Positions 1-9,544 of a stretch of 64,000 nt of DNA are shown one piece after another (the first letter of the stretch is position 1; every line of letters begins with the position of its first letter). Source of the stretch: Apostichopus japonicus (Eukaryota > Echinodermata > Holothuroidea > Aspidochirotida > Stichopodidae); contig NC_092576.1 of assembly GCF_037975245.1 (NCBI RefSeq), forward strand, positions 30,730,611-30,794,610. Reading direction: 5' to 3'. The translations under genes were made by a program, and so were the position numbers. The notes beneath the pieces are model-generated. The model was not told the DNA's origin, searched no databases, and was given only the letters and a program-made list of their open reading frames with translations.

Positions 1-551
1 CTCTGTTTAGATGGTGTCATGATCATGGTCCCTTTCCTCGAACCTACTAGAAAGGTGAGGATACCCCCAAAAACAATACTTACACACCTCATGAGGAATA
101 TGGCCAAATCATACATTTCTGTTGCTTCAAAAGTAGCCAAAGTTATATATTTTCTGAAAGGTCCTATCTGTTGGGATTTTTTTTAGGTCTGACGTCACCT
201 TATTTGCATATAATTAGCATAATAACGTGATATGTGAATTTCAAGGACAAATAGCATAGATAATACAGATTCGAATAACTCATTATCCATATTATATTTG
301 TATCTAAGACTGCATACAACTTAACAAAAAATAATAAGTAAAACATATGAGAGGATTTGTCAACCTAGATCTTACAAACCAAATACTATTTAAAAAAGCT
401 CTCATAGGATTATTACAAAGATCAACATTCCTGCCAAATTTCATGCAGGTCATAGGTCACAGAGTTATTTAAATTTGTATGCAGCCGACGCCCATTTTCG
501 GGAAATGGGATATAAAGTCTATTTACTACAAAAATATGAATCGCGAAACGT
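1..551. other. AT-rich intergenic DNA, no gene seen
   Basis: I see no supported gene here. The stretch is AT-rich, with octamer-like ATTTGCAT near position 200. The phrase 'gaggatacccccaaa' near 56 recurs in inverted form near 11185, so it is probably dispersed-repeat material. Confidence 0.5.
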
Positions 552-612
552 TTAGTTCAGGTTTTCTCTGCAATTCAAGGCAATTATGCCTACCAGGAAC
601 GACCAGGAACAT

Positions 613-970
613 TTAGAAGCCTCCAGGAGTGTAGAAAGGCCCCTCTGCTCCCTTTTGGGGTTCCTCTTGCCTGATTTTTGCGAGCTTTTCATGCTTGCGA
701 CGGCGCTTGGTATGTTCGGTGTAAATTTCGACAGGCCTTTCCACACGCTTCAAGTCCTCTCTATCGTGGTGCTCCATCGAAAACGTGCCAGGAGGAATTC
801 CTAATTCTGTCATTAGTTGCTCGCGGCTTGATGTACCTTTGTTCCATTGCAGAACTGCACGACGCACCATTTTCGGCCCAACAGATTTGTCCTTCAGACA
901 GCGTTGCCAAAGCACGTTATTGAATGCCTAACTTTGATTTTACGTCAGTCCAGGTAGACATCATCAGACA
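613..970 (-). pseudogene. Mutator-like transposase-type gene relic, C-terminal piece
   Basis: This is the 3' end of a minus-strand gene whose earlier pieces lie at 1077-1430, 6404-6545, 9545-10167 and 10506-10786. The last 100 residues are open and contain a basic LKRVERPVE..TKRRRKHEK stretch. They end at a natural-looking YTPGGF-stop, resembling the C-terminal Lys/Arg-rich tail of the Mutator-like transposase-type domain common in marine invertebrates. Upstream of 915 the frame is broken by a stop and an indel. The SINE at 987-1076 separates this piece from the next and duplicates 16 bp of the coding sequence. Assignment rests on family resemblance read by eye and on collinearity of the pieces. 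Confidence 0.55.
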
Positions 971-986
971 ACCTTTCACAGACTGG

Positions 987-1076
987 CAAGGGGACTGGGG
1001 CTGAGAGCGGATCAGTCGTTTGGTAGTTTGGTTTTCGTGCCCAGGTTCTTTCCTGGGTGACTTTTTCTTAAAAAGT
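987..1076 (+). mobile_element. 5'-truncated U2-family SINE (90 bp)
   Basis: This is the 3' half of the SINE family seen complete at 35406-35590. It contains GGGGACTGGGG, the TTTGGTAGTTTGGTTTTCG stretch, the hairpin CCCAGG-TTCTTT-CCTGGG and the terminal ACTTTTTCTTAAAAAGT. A perfect 16-bp duplication, ACCTTTCACAGACTGG, brackets it at 971-986 and 1077-1092. That pattern is the signature of target-primed reverse transcription with 5' truncation. It lies inside the minus-strand Mutator-like relic, so it post-dates that gene. The perfect TSD suggests a fairly recent insertion. Confidence 0.88.
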
Positions 1077-1430
1077 ACCTTTCACAGACTGGCTGCAGTT
1101 GAGCTAAGAAACTATGTGGTAGACTCTTTCCTTCGTTGTAGGTACGTGTACCTTCCCACATGTCAGTGCGGTATTTACACTAGTTATCGTCAGGACAATA
1201 CTGGTGTTGTGCGTCAACATCATGGAGGGCGTTGTGGTACAGTCCCGCCATTATTTCCAGCTGCATCTGTTGCACGATATTGGTTATTTCATCATCATCC
1301 TTTGTGTTTGTGACATATTTACAGATTTTATTACGGTAGTAATCACCCAGTTTAGTGATAAATGGGTTAGTAAGTCCATTTTGCCCTCCCTTCACCTCCT
1401 TATTTCGATCGCGTACGCTTTTGAAGTTTG
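1077..1430 (-). pseudogene. Mutator-like transposase-type gene relic, middle piece
   Basis: Minus-strand reading gives an open stretch with FKSVRDRNKEVKGGQNGLTN, then KLGDYYRNKICKYV and YCPDD. This is the LT-x-IDKL-x-YYG-like segment seen in Mutator-like transposase-type domains. It joins across the large LINE to the piece at 6404: the reading MYTN continues directly into FKSVRD when the LINE and one copy of its 16-bp TSD are removed. The piece shows that the LINE inserted into coding sequence. It carries no transposition activity of its own in this state. Confidence 0.55.
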
Positions 1431-1695
1431 GTCCACTGGTCCACTGGCGTTCGTGGAGTGCAGACGTGTTTTTGCTCTCGCTCTCCATATACTACACTTC
1501 TACTATATTAACCTATACTGTTTTGCACTGTACTGTACTGTGCTTCCCGCCAGGCGGGAGTAGTATTTTTTTTTAGTACGTGCGTGCGTGCTATAGGCGT
1601 TGTTTTGTTTTCAACATATTGTTCTTACTTTACTGTCACTACTTTTGTTTTGGTTCGTTTCTTGCTCCTCCGTGGCCTAGCCACCTTGCGGTATC
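1431..1695 (+). promoter_or_regulatory. LINE 5'UTR, presumed internal promoter
   Basis: The segment between the 5' TSD and the ORF1 start begins near TTCGTGGAGTGCAGACGTG and includes GTACGTGCGTGCGTG and a TTCCCGCCAGGCGGGAGTA hairpin. A related sequence forms the body of the mini-LINE at 41796-42079. The opening TTCGTGGAGTGC also starts the ORF1-only elements on the minus strand (5' ends at 30611, 36171 and about 60375). Conservation of this segment among subfamilies suggests that it holds the promoter. No core motif is decisive. Confidence 0.5.
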
Positions 1696-2814
1696 ATGGC
1701 GTCGCGCCGTGATAGCCGTATTGTTAAGTTAACTTTTACCGGTGAACAAGCGGTTCCACCGGTCCAAGTGTTCAGTATTTTGAAGAGTAAGGGTGTTGCG
1801 GTTCCTGGAGAGGTTGACGCTTTGCAGGCTCTCCAGGGTCGTAACACGTATGACTTACGGTTCACCAGTGACGTGACCCGGCAGAAGGGTGTCACGTTGC
1901 TGAGTAATGTCGATGGTTTGACAGTTACGCCATACGAACGTTCCGTATGGGTAACTGTCATCCACGTAGGACTAGAGGTGCGTCAGGAACTTGTCGCAAC
2001 TGTTTTAGGTCGGTTTGGGGCTGTCAAGGCTACCAAAATGTGCTCCTACGCACAGGCCCCTGGGGTTTTGAACGGGCACCGACAGGTTCGGATCGACCTA
2101 AAGCAGGACATTCCCTCCTTCCTGTTTATTGCAGGGCATAAAGCTCACGTGCGCTATCCCGGTCAGCCCCGCACCTGCTTCAGGTGTGGAGAGACCGGGC
2201 ACGAAGCCAAGGGCTGCCCAAACAAAAAGTGTGGGCGCTGCCTTCGTCTTGGGCATGATGCCTCTGCTTGCCCAAGCGAAGTTGTGTGCTCACTCTGTGG
2301 GAAGGAGGGACATGTTTTTCGCGCTTGTCCCTCCTCTTATGTATTTATGACAAAGAGCAGGGGTCAAGAAAAGTCGCACAGTTCTGACGCACCTACTGCC
2401 TCGGAGGAAGCTCCACGCAAGGAGGGGGAACCGGGTGAGGATTCACCTTCCGCACCTGGTTCACCCTCCCCTGTAGTTGCAGACCCTAACCCCGTGCCCG
2501 CACCGAGAAAGTCTCCACCAGCTTCCCCCATCAACTCGTCCAGTTCCGTCCCCAGTCCGCCGCCGGTATCGCCAGATCCGGAGACTCTGTCCGACGGCGA
2601 CTCCGGGGACTCGGTAGTCATCGGGTCTCCGGAGGCTCTGTCTGACAGCGACTCCGGAGACTCGGTGATCGTAGAGCCGAAACGTGCCACCGGGACGAGC
2701 TGGTACGACGAGATGGGGGAACCCTCTCTAAAAAGGTCGGCCTCAAGCGACGACTCAGACGACGATATGTCGTCTAGAGCTCGCTTGAAGCTTACAGAAT
2801 CGTCGTCGGCGTAG
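1696..2814 (+). CDS. LINE ORF1 protein with three CCHC zinc knuckles
   Basis: This 372-residue protein is the RNA-binding ORF1 product expected to package LINE RNA with ORF2. Residues 1-150 form a region with alternating hydrophobics that is plausibly an RRM-like fold; that fold is inference. Three C-X2-C-X4-H-X4-C knuckles follow at about 161-174, 179-192 and 198-211. Residues 220-372 are Pro/Ser/Asp-rich, with a duplicated ETLSDGDSGDSVVI-like unit at about 296 and 312. The ATG at 1696 is the first in frame and aligns with MAARRDSKIV in the ORF1-only copies. The stop lies 20 bp before the ORF2 ATG, in a different frame, so ORF2 probably depends on reinitiation or a similar mechanism. The frame has no breaks. 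Confidence 0.9.
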   Translation: MASRRDSRIVKLTFTGEQAVPPVQVFSILKSKGVAVPGEVDALQALQGRNTYDLRFTSDVTRQKGVTLLSNVDGLTVTPYERSVWVTVIHVGLEVRQELVATVLGRFGAVKATKMCSYAQAPGVLNGHRQVRIDLKQDIPSFLFIAGHKAHVRYPGQPRTCFRCGETGHEAKGCPNKKCGRCLRLGHDASACPSEVVCSLCGKEGHVFRACPSSYVFMTKSRGQEKSHSSDAPTASEEAPRKEGEPGEDSPSAPGSPSPVVADPNPVPAPRKSPPASPINSSSSVPSPPPVSPDPETLSDGDSGDSVVIGSPEALSDSDSGDSVIVEPKRATGTSWYDEMGEPSLKRSASSDDSDDDMSSRARLKLTESSSA

Positions 2815-2834
2815 TTTTGCCTCATTGCCCTCTC

Positions 2835-5800
2835 ATGGCCCATACATTTTCAGTTGCCACTTTCAACGTCAATGGCATGAGGGATCATCGCAAGCGCAGT
2901 CGCATTTTCCAATATTGTATTTCAATGGAGGTCGACTGCGTTTGCCTGCAAGAAACACATATTTTGGAAGAAGATGTCCCTCTATGGGCTTATGAGTGGG
3001 GTGGTGGGCTGCATGCTTCGTTTGGTTCGTCTTCATCCTGTGGCACTGTCATCCTTCTGTCACCTCGTCAGGCGGGGTTTGCCACTAGGGTGGAGACGGA
3101 TCACGAGGGCCGATTGGTTTGCATTCTATTCAAGTATCCACAGGGTAACATCTCCCTTTGCAATGTGTATGCTCCCAATCGGCCTTCTGCTAGACGAGAA
3201 TTTTTTAACACGCTACCTTCCTTTGTTCCTGGTAGTGCACCATGTGTCATGGTCGGAGACTTTAACTGTGTCCCAGACTCGGGTCTTGACAGACTCGGGG
3301 CTCCTGTGTCTGCTAGTCCTGACGCTGGGATCACAGAGCTGGACAGATTCACTTCGGCACACCTTTTAGCCGATGTCTGGAGGCATATGCACCCGTGTAG
3401 TAAGGCGTATACGTGGGTGAGGCCGAACGGAGAAGATGCCTCCAGGATAGATCGAGTGTATGCGCCCGTGAGTTTTAAATTTTCGGGTTGCGAGACGCTC
3501 AGCTGTCCGCTCTCTGACCATGACACTGTAGTAGCACGTTTTGTTTTGCCTTCCTTTTTCCCGATCGGGCGGGGCCTATGGAAGCTTAACTGTCGGATTC
3601 TTGGCGAGGCAGAGTTCCGCCAAGGTTTCGAGACCAGGTACAAAGGATGGCAAACATTGAAGCCGGCCTTTGCCTCTACATCCCAATGGTGGGATGATGT
3701 CAAGTTGCGCATCAAACGCTTCGCAATTCAGTATTGCGTGACCCGCGCACGGCGTCGAAGAGAACATTTTTCGAAGCTGTGTGCGGAGGTGAAGTTTGGC
3801 GACCCTTCGGCTGTCATCGCTTTGCAGTCCTATCTCGACGAAAAGTACCACGGTGCCCGCGTCAGGGCCCGTGTCGAAGCGGTGGAAGCCGAGGAACGCC
3901 CTTCACTGAGGTTTTATCAGTCCGTAAGCTCATCGGCGTGTGACAGACGCGTCCCATCTGTGCGCGCTACTGATGGGACCGTGGTTAGTGACCCTCACGG
4001 CATTGTCCGCGTATACAAGGATTATTATTTGAGTTTGTTTACGCGTGGCAGTGTCGACTTGTCGGCACAGGCCGATTTATTGAGGGGAATCTCAAAAACT
4101 GTTCCCCACGATGTCAATGATATTTTGGGGGGCGGAATAACCACTGTTGAGCTTTGGAAGGCGCTTTCGAAGATGAAGAATGGCAAGTCCCCGGGTTCGG
4201 ACGGGCTTCCGAGGGAGTTCTACCGAACCTTCTGGGCATTAATAGGACCCGACCTCAGAGCCGTCTTCGAGGACGCCTTCCAAAACGGACTGTTAAACCA
4301 AAGTCAACGTCTGGGCATGATTACTTTGCTGCCCAAGTCTGGGGACCCCCTGGACCCTCATAACAAGCGTCCAATCACCTTGTTAAATGTAGACTACAAG
4401 TTGTTGGCTAAGGCTTTGTGCAACCGCCTTGCACTGGCTATGCCGCATCTTGTGGGTGATCTCCAGACTTGTGCAGTGAAGGGTCATTGCATCCAGCAAA
4501 ACTTGTGGTTGATGCGCGACTTGACCGACTTTGTTATTGAACGAGATCTGCCATGTGCATTGGTGTCTCTGGACCAGCAGAAGGCCTTTGACATGGTGGA
4601 TCGGGGGTTTTTAATGAATGTATTGGAGACGTTTCAGTTGCACCCGGTTTTTCGTAAATGGATTTCTGTTTTGTATCAGGACAGTTTCAGTTCTGTTATC
4701 GTAAATGGGTTTTGTTCGGAGGTTTTTAGCGTGGAGAGGGGGGTGCGCCAGGGGTGCCCTCTGTCTCCATTACTTTATGTTTTGTTTAGCGAGTCCCTCT
4801 CTCGTCTTTTGGAAAGGGACTCAAGACTTGTTCCATTCGTTGTGCCAGGGGGTGCCAAAGTGAAGTGCGTTCAATATGCAGATGACGTCACGTGTGTTAT
4901 TTCGAGTCTGGGCTCCTTTCGTGCCCTCTCGCAGGATTTATCTATCTTTGAGAGAGCTACCGGGGCGAAGTTGAATCCGGAAAAGACAAAGGGCCTTCGC
5001 CTTGGTAGCTGGAGATACAGAGACTTACCATTCGGTGCATCGTGGTCGGATCAAAATATCAAAATTAATGGTATATGGTTCGGCTATGATGCACCTTGTG
5101 ATGTAACCTGGAACGAGAGGGCTGAGGTGCTTGAGAGCAGGCTCGAAACTTTTGGCACCCGCTGGCTTTCGATCCTAGGGAAAGTCACCGTAGTTAATCG
5201 TTTTCTTTCGCCCATCTTGTGGTACCCGGGCGCGGTGTATCCAATTCCGCATCGCGTCCTGGTGCGGTTGGAGAGAGCGATATTTTCATTTATTTGGTCG
5301 GGTGGTACAGAGCTTGTCAAAAGGGCGGTAATGTACCAAAAACTGGAGAAGGGTGGGTTAGGGGTGGTTCATCTGGGAAGTAAATTGACCTTTTTGTTAT
5401 TTAAGCAGTTGTTTGTAGCGGTAACTGACCCAGGGTTGCCTTGTTCATATTTTGTACGTTTTTGGGGCGGTTTGCACCTGCGTCGATGGGTCCCGGCGCT
5501 GTTTAGCAACAGAGAACCGCATAGTAGTACTCCAAACAGGGTGGTGCGTGTCATCTGCTCCGCTCTGATTGAGTTGCCCCCTGTTGACCTGTCACAGCCG
5601 GCCCTCGTTCACAGTTCGTTGCGAGATAGGGCCTTGAATGCAATTTTTGTCCAGGGACGTCATTCTGCCGAAGTATGGCGTTCGGTGCATTCAAGGCTGA
5701 ATGGTGGCAGGCTCCGTGATCTTGCATGGAGAATTGCACACGGTGCCTTGGTGACCAACCTAAAAAGATATCATTGGCGATTGGGTGATGGACTGTGCCC

Positions 5801-6227
5801 AAGGACCGGCTGTGACAGCTTAGAGAGTACCGCTCATGTTTTTTGGCATTGTTGCTTTGTAGTTAACTTATGGGAGTGGTTCCAGACCTGGACCGACCGT
5901 GTTACGGGAGACCGTTCATGGTCGGTAGGGCAGGGCTTTATTTTATATGGGGTAGACCCTCCAGTTTGTTCGGTTGCTGTTTTGCATCGCATTATTTTTG
6001 TTTGCTCTATTGTGAAAAAACATGTTTGGCGGAATAGATGTGATGTGGTTTTTAGGGGGAAATTTGCCACTTGGCGGGCGGTCCTGGAGGCGGTGAAGTC
6101 TGACATTCGCCTTCAGATTGAAGGTGATTTTCGCCGTTTATCTGGGGCTGCCTTTTTTGGACGGTGGTGTGTTGGGGAGGGGTTTTTCGTTTCGATCCGT
6201 GCTGGTCGTCCTTTTGTGTTTTTTTGA
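2835..6227 (+). CDS. LINE ORF2 protein: endonuclease and reverse transcriptase
   Basis: This 1130-residue protein nicks target DNA and reverse-transcribes the LINE RNA. The N-terminal apurinic-type endonuclease shows FNVNGMR, QETH (near residue 40), VYAPN, GDFN (near 141) and SDHD (near 228). The reverse transcriptase shows GKSPGSDGL (near 450), RPITLLNVDYK, LDQQKAFD (near 580), RGVRQGCPLSP and the catalytic QYADD (near 682). A C-terminal CPRTGC...H...C cluster (about 988-1006) is the usual cysteine-histidine motif after the thumb. I chose the ATG at 2835 (MAHTF); the frame is open from 2817 but begins there at TTG. No stops or frameshifts are visible, so catalytic competence is plausible. 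The family looks like Tx1 rather than RTE or CR1. Confidence 0.92.
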   Translation: MAHTFSVATFNVNGMRDHRKRSRIFQYCISMEVDCVCLQETHILEEDVPLWAYEWGGGLHASFGSSSSCGTVILLSPRQAGFATRVETDHEGRLVCILFKYPQGNISLCNVYAPNRPSARREFFNTLPSFVPGSAPCVMVGDFNCVPDSGLDRLGAPVSASPDAGITELDRFTSAHLLADVWRHMHPCSKAYTWVRPNGEDASRIDRVYAPVSFKFSGCETLSCPLSDHDTVVARFVLPSFFPIGRGLWKLNCRILGEAEFRQGFETRYKGWQTLKPAFASTSQWWDDVKLRIKRFAIQYCVTRARRRREHFSKLCAEVKFGDPSAVIALQSYLDEKYHGARVRARVEAVEAEERPSLRFYQSVSSSACDRRVPSVRATDGTVVSDPHGIVRVYKDYYLSLFTRGSVDLSAQADLLRGISKTVPHDVNDILGGGITTVELWKALSKMKNGKSPGSDGLPREFYRTFWALIGPDLRAVFEDAFQNGLLNQSQRLGMITLLPKSGDPLDPHNKRPITLLNVDYKLLAKALCNRLALAMPHLVGDLQTCAVKGHCIQQNLWLMRDLTDFVIERDLPCALVSLDQQKAFDMVDRGFLMNVLETFQLHPVFRKWISVLYQDSFSSVIVNGFCSEVFSVERGVRQGCPLSPLLYVLFSESLSRLLERDSRLVPFVVPGGAKVKCVQYADDVTCVISSLGSFRALSQDLSIFERATGAKLNPEKTKGLRLGSWRYRDLPFGASWSDQNIKINGIWFGYDAPCDVTWNERAEVLESRLETFGTRWLSILGKVTVVNRFLSPILWYPGAVYPIPHRVLVRLERAIFSFIWSGGTELVKRAVMYQKLEKGGLGVVHLGSKLTFLLFKQLFVAVTDPGLPCSYFVRFWGGLHLRRWVPALFSNREPHSSTPNRVVRVICSALIELPPVDLSQPALVHSSLRDRALNAIFVQGRHSAEVWRSVHSRLNGGRLRDLAWRIAHGALVTNLKRYHWRLGDGLCPRTGCDSLESTAHVFWHCCFVVNLWEWFQTWTDRVTGDRSWSVGQGFILYGVDPPVCSVAVLHRIIFVCSIVKKHVWRNRCDVVFRGKFATWRAVLEAVKSDIRLQIEGDFRRLSGAAFFGRWCVGEGFFVSIRAGRPFVFF

Positions 6228-6387
6228 ATGTTTGAGTGGGGGGTTGGGCGTTTTGTCTCTGCAGGTCGGCGGGCGTATGTTTTTATTGGCTCGCTTGACC
6301 TGAGTTTCGTTTTTCAGAATGGGATGGTTCGGTAGTGCCGTTTGGCCGTGACGTTTTATATCCCGCATGGCGGGTCACGTAAAAAGC
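6228..6387 (+). other. LINE 3'UTR and hairpin tail
   Basis: This 160-bp 3'UTR ends with ATCCCGC-ATG-GCGGG (hairpin at 6362-6374) and TCACGTAAAAAGCAC. The same end, truncated to different lengths, recurs at 13139-13267, 33949-34085 (minus), 41656-41721 and about 50384-50421. It is therefore the sequence the reverse transcriptase recognises. There is no poly(A) or simple-repeat tail. Confidence 0.8.
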
Positions 6388-6403
6388 ACGCTTTTGAAGT
6401 TTG

Positions 6404-6545
6404 TATACATCCTCTTATGGACATGATTTATGCAGTCCATTTTCCAACTCTCCATAGGGTTTCAATTCATTTAGCCTGCGATGTGTGTTACTGTCCCCAT
6501 CTGACACCACTGCTGTTTATCTAAGTTTATGCCTATCAATTGAAC
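6404..6545 (-). pseudogene. Mutator-like relic, piece with DGDS motif
   Basis: Minus-strand reading gives RSIDRHKLR-stop-TAVVSDGDSNTHRRLNEL, then, after a frameshift, KMDCINHVHKRMYTN. The SDGDS motif and the following C-x-NHV-x-KR motif are characteristic of this transposase-type domain, and SDGDS holds an acidic residue expected in the active site. The piece continues into 1430 across the LINE and joins 9545 across the CR1-like LINE. One nonsense codon and one indel show that it is dead. The left border with the CR1-like LINE is approximate. Confidence 0.6.
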
Positions 6546-9544
6546 GGCACATTGTTAAGTTTACCTCCTATCGTTGAAGAGCTATGTTCACGAAACGGAA
6601 CAGATTTCAGAAAGAAGATTGAGTGAAAATGCTTCATTGCTTGCTCTCTGGCGGTCGATTGCGTTGGTGAATCAAGTCAACACAGATACCCTGTTATGGT
6701 ATAGATATTTGAGATTTATATTTGAATGTTACCTACATTCAATACTTTAAGTGATAATAATGATAACTTAAATTTAACCGACAATGGATCTCGAAATTAA
6801 CAATAAATAAAAACTCAATTATGTAATCCTGCCACAATTAGCTTTATTGACATAAATAGCCGCAGTTTATGGAAAAACCATGATCATATAAGTCAATTAC
6901 TTTCACAGTGTCGGGATGACCTAATGCACAATTCTACTAATTTTGAATCAATGTTTCTTAAAATAATCTCAAATAAGAGTAAAAATACTATTGTTGGTGT
7001 AGTTTATCGTCCCCCAGCAAACTCAATAGCGACTTTCATCGAGGACCTATCTCCTTTATTAGATACTATTAATAACACGAATAAAAACATAATCCTATTG
7101 GGTAATTTTAATATAGATTTAATAAAGTATGGTACCGACAATACTTCAACGAATTTCCTGGATATATTGTACTCATCTTCTTTTTTACAATTGATTACAA
7201 CACCCACTCGCATTACTGAAAATTCTGGAACTTTGCTGGATAATATTTTTGGCAATAATTTAATCGGTTCATTTACTTCGGGTATTTTACTTTGTCTATT
7301 ACATTGAAAGTTTAAATCAACCTACTAACTCTGGCAATAACCATTCTGTATTTTATAAAAGGAAAATTACACCTACAATTTTGTTTAACCTTGTTGCAGA
7401 ACTTGATTGTGTAGATTGGGAATGGCTATATTCAACAAACGATGTTGACATATGTTATGATGGTTTTATCAATACATTCTTACTTATTTATAATAAGCAC
7501 TGCCCTTTACAAAAAGTTACTTCTAAGAGTAGACGAGTTTCATCACCGTGGCTAACAAGAGGTGTTTTGAAATCTATTAGACATAAGAATAATTTATTTA
7601 AGAATTATATAATAAAATCCTTCTCCTGAAAATAAAGTCAAATATTCAGTCTACAGAAATCAAATAACCAGTGTTACCAGGAAGGCTAAAGAATTATATT
7701 ACCTTAATATGTTTCAGAATAATAAAAACAATTTGAATAAAACATGGAAAATAAGTAATAAACTAATTACAGACAATTGTAAGTTACACAAAATGTCAAA
7801 GATTAATCACAATGGAAGCGTTTTGACTAATGAGAATGATATTGCAAACGCGTTTAACGATTTCTTTACACTTATTGGTCCTTCCCTGGCTGAGAAAATT
7901 CCTACTTGTAATGCGGTGTTTAATGATTTCCTAAGAGGCTCTTGTAGAAATTGTTTATTTTTGTCTCCTAGTAATCCTTCAGAAATTATCAATATTATCA
8001 GTAAACTGAAGAGGAATTCTGCATCTGGGGTTGACGGTATATTAGTACGCATTGTACAATCTATTTCACATGTTATTGCCCGGCCATTATCTCATATTTG
8101 TAATATTTCACTATCAACTGCTATATTCCCAAATTCTGCCAAACTTGCTAGAGTAACACCTATATTTAAGACCGGTAAAACTGATGAATTTCAGTACTCA
8201 CTTCTCTATCAAAAGCTTTTGATCCAGTCAATCATGATATATTATTAAACAAACTAAGTCATAATGATATTATTAAACAAACTAAGTCATAATGATATTA
8301 TTAAACAAACTAAGTCATAATGGGATTAGGGGACTTGCGTTGATCGTAAACAGAGTGTTATTTTTGGTGAACACGCTTATTGTAATATAACTTGTGGTGT
8401 TCCTCAGGGATCTATTCTAGGACCGCTCCTTTTTCTCATTTATATCAATGATCTCCCTAATTGTTCAAGTATTCTTAAATTTTGTCTTTTTGCTGATGAC
8501 ACTAGCATACTATTTAAGAATAATGATTTCAATGCATATAATCGTATTTTAAACAATGAACTTTCTGCTATTGCAGATTGGTTTTGTGCTAATAAGTTGT
8601 CTCTTAATGTCAATAAAACTAACTTCACAGTTTTTCACACTTACCATTCCACCAAACCCAAACTAAAACTTATCTTGAACAATACAATTATACATGAAAC
8701 AGAAAACGTTAAGTTCCTTGAAGTTCAACTTGACCCACTCTTAAGCTGGAAAACCCACATTGATTTTATTTGTACTAAAGTGCCTAAGACGATTGGCATT
8801 CTTTATTAAATTAGGCTTCAGGTTCCTCACCAGGTATTATTATCCCTTTATTATACATTGGTTTATCCTCATCTTTCGGTACTGTAATATTCTTTGGGGC
8901 AATGCGCATACTGTTCACCTGAATAGATTATTTGTGCCCCAAAAGAAGTTGATACGACTGATTAGCAAATCAGATTATCTTAGTCATACTACTCCTATTT
9001 TTAAGAATTTAAGGATCTTAACAGTTTTTGACATATATCAACTCCAACTTGCAAGCTTTGTTTTCAAATATCTTCATGATTTACTTCCACCTGCGTTTTT
9101 TTTTAATTCAAATAATCAACTCCATAGTTATAACACTAGACACTCAACTGCCATTCATTTGGATTACCCACGATTAGTTTTAAATACTAAGTCTGTAAGA
9201 TTTACTGGTGCCACATTTTGGAATACTCTCGAACCCTAGCTTAAAAAATCACCAACCTTATCAATATTCATAAAGGAACTGAAGCTATATTTGTTAAACA
9301 ATGATTTCTAATATATGCGTTAAAGTAATCACATTTAATAATGCTACTTGTGCTTCCCGTTTGGGAAGTGGGGGAGGGGGGTGTAGTTAGCGTATTGTAT
9401 TTAATTTGTTCATGGTGAATCTGCACTTTATGAGTGTACAAGCGTAGCTTTTTCAGATTTTCCATGCTTTTTGTCTTTCTTTGACATTGGTATTATACAT
9501 TATTGTGCATGTAATTGTAAAAAAGTGAAATAAACCAAACGAAA
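6546..9544 (+). mobile_element. CR1/L2-type LINE relic
   Basis: This is a degenerate, AT-rich non-LTR element. Endonuclease fragment 6924-7307 shows GVVYRPP, LLGNFNID and a TRITENSGTLLDNIF segment. A linker and RT start lie at 7381-8248 (NSASGVDGI). The RT core at about 8370-8800 reads GVPQGSILGPLLFLIYINDLP and FADD, and C-terminal residues lie at 8818-9239 (YNTRHS, FWNTLEP). Multiple stops and frameshifts, and missing sequence around 8240-8330, make it non-functional. The 3' end at about 9535 (GTGAAATAAACCAAACGAAA) has no long poly(A). It separates two pieces of the minus-strand Mutator-like gene. I saw no clear TSD, and the 5' border near 6546 is inferred from where that gene stops. Confidence 0.72.
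8238..8323 (+). repeat. 28-bp tandem repeat, about 3 copies, inside LINE relic
   Basis: The unit AAACTAAGTCATAATGATAT plus ATTAAACA repeats three times head to tail within the RT region of the CR1-like relic. It replaces part of the RT palm. It looks like replication slippage after the element died. Confidence 0.85.

Larger units (their letters stand above)
1431..6387 (+). mobile_element. Full-length Tx1/L1-like non-LTR retrotransposon
   Basis: The element is about 4.96 kb and has a 5'UTR, ORF1 (1696-2814), ORF2 (2835-6227) and a short 3'UTR. The 3'UTR ends in a small hairpin plus TCACGTAAAAAGCAC instead of poly(A). A perfect 16-bp direct repeat, ACGCTTTTGAAGTTTG, occurs at 1415-1430 and 6388-6403 and defines both ends; one or two bases are ambiguous because the tail also ends in AC. 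Both ORFs are open, so the copy may be autonomous and young. An endonuclease of the apurinic type plus CCHC knuckles in ORF1 fits the Tx1/L1 group. It sits in the minus-strand Mutator-like relic. Confidence 0.9.

Noticed and set aside
2364-2843. Minus-strand 159-codon open frame over the LINE ORF1 C-terminus
   Set aside because: It is the shadow of the repetitive Ser/Asp/Pro-rich ORF1 tail, with no motif of its own. ORF1 on the plus strand has knuckles and a start.
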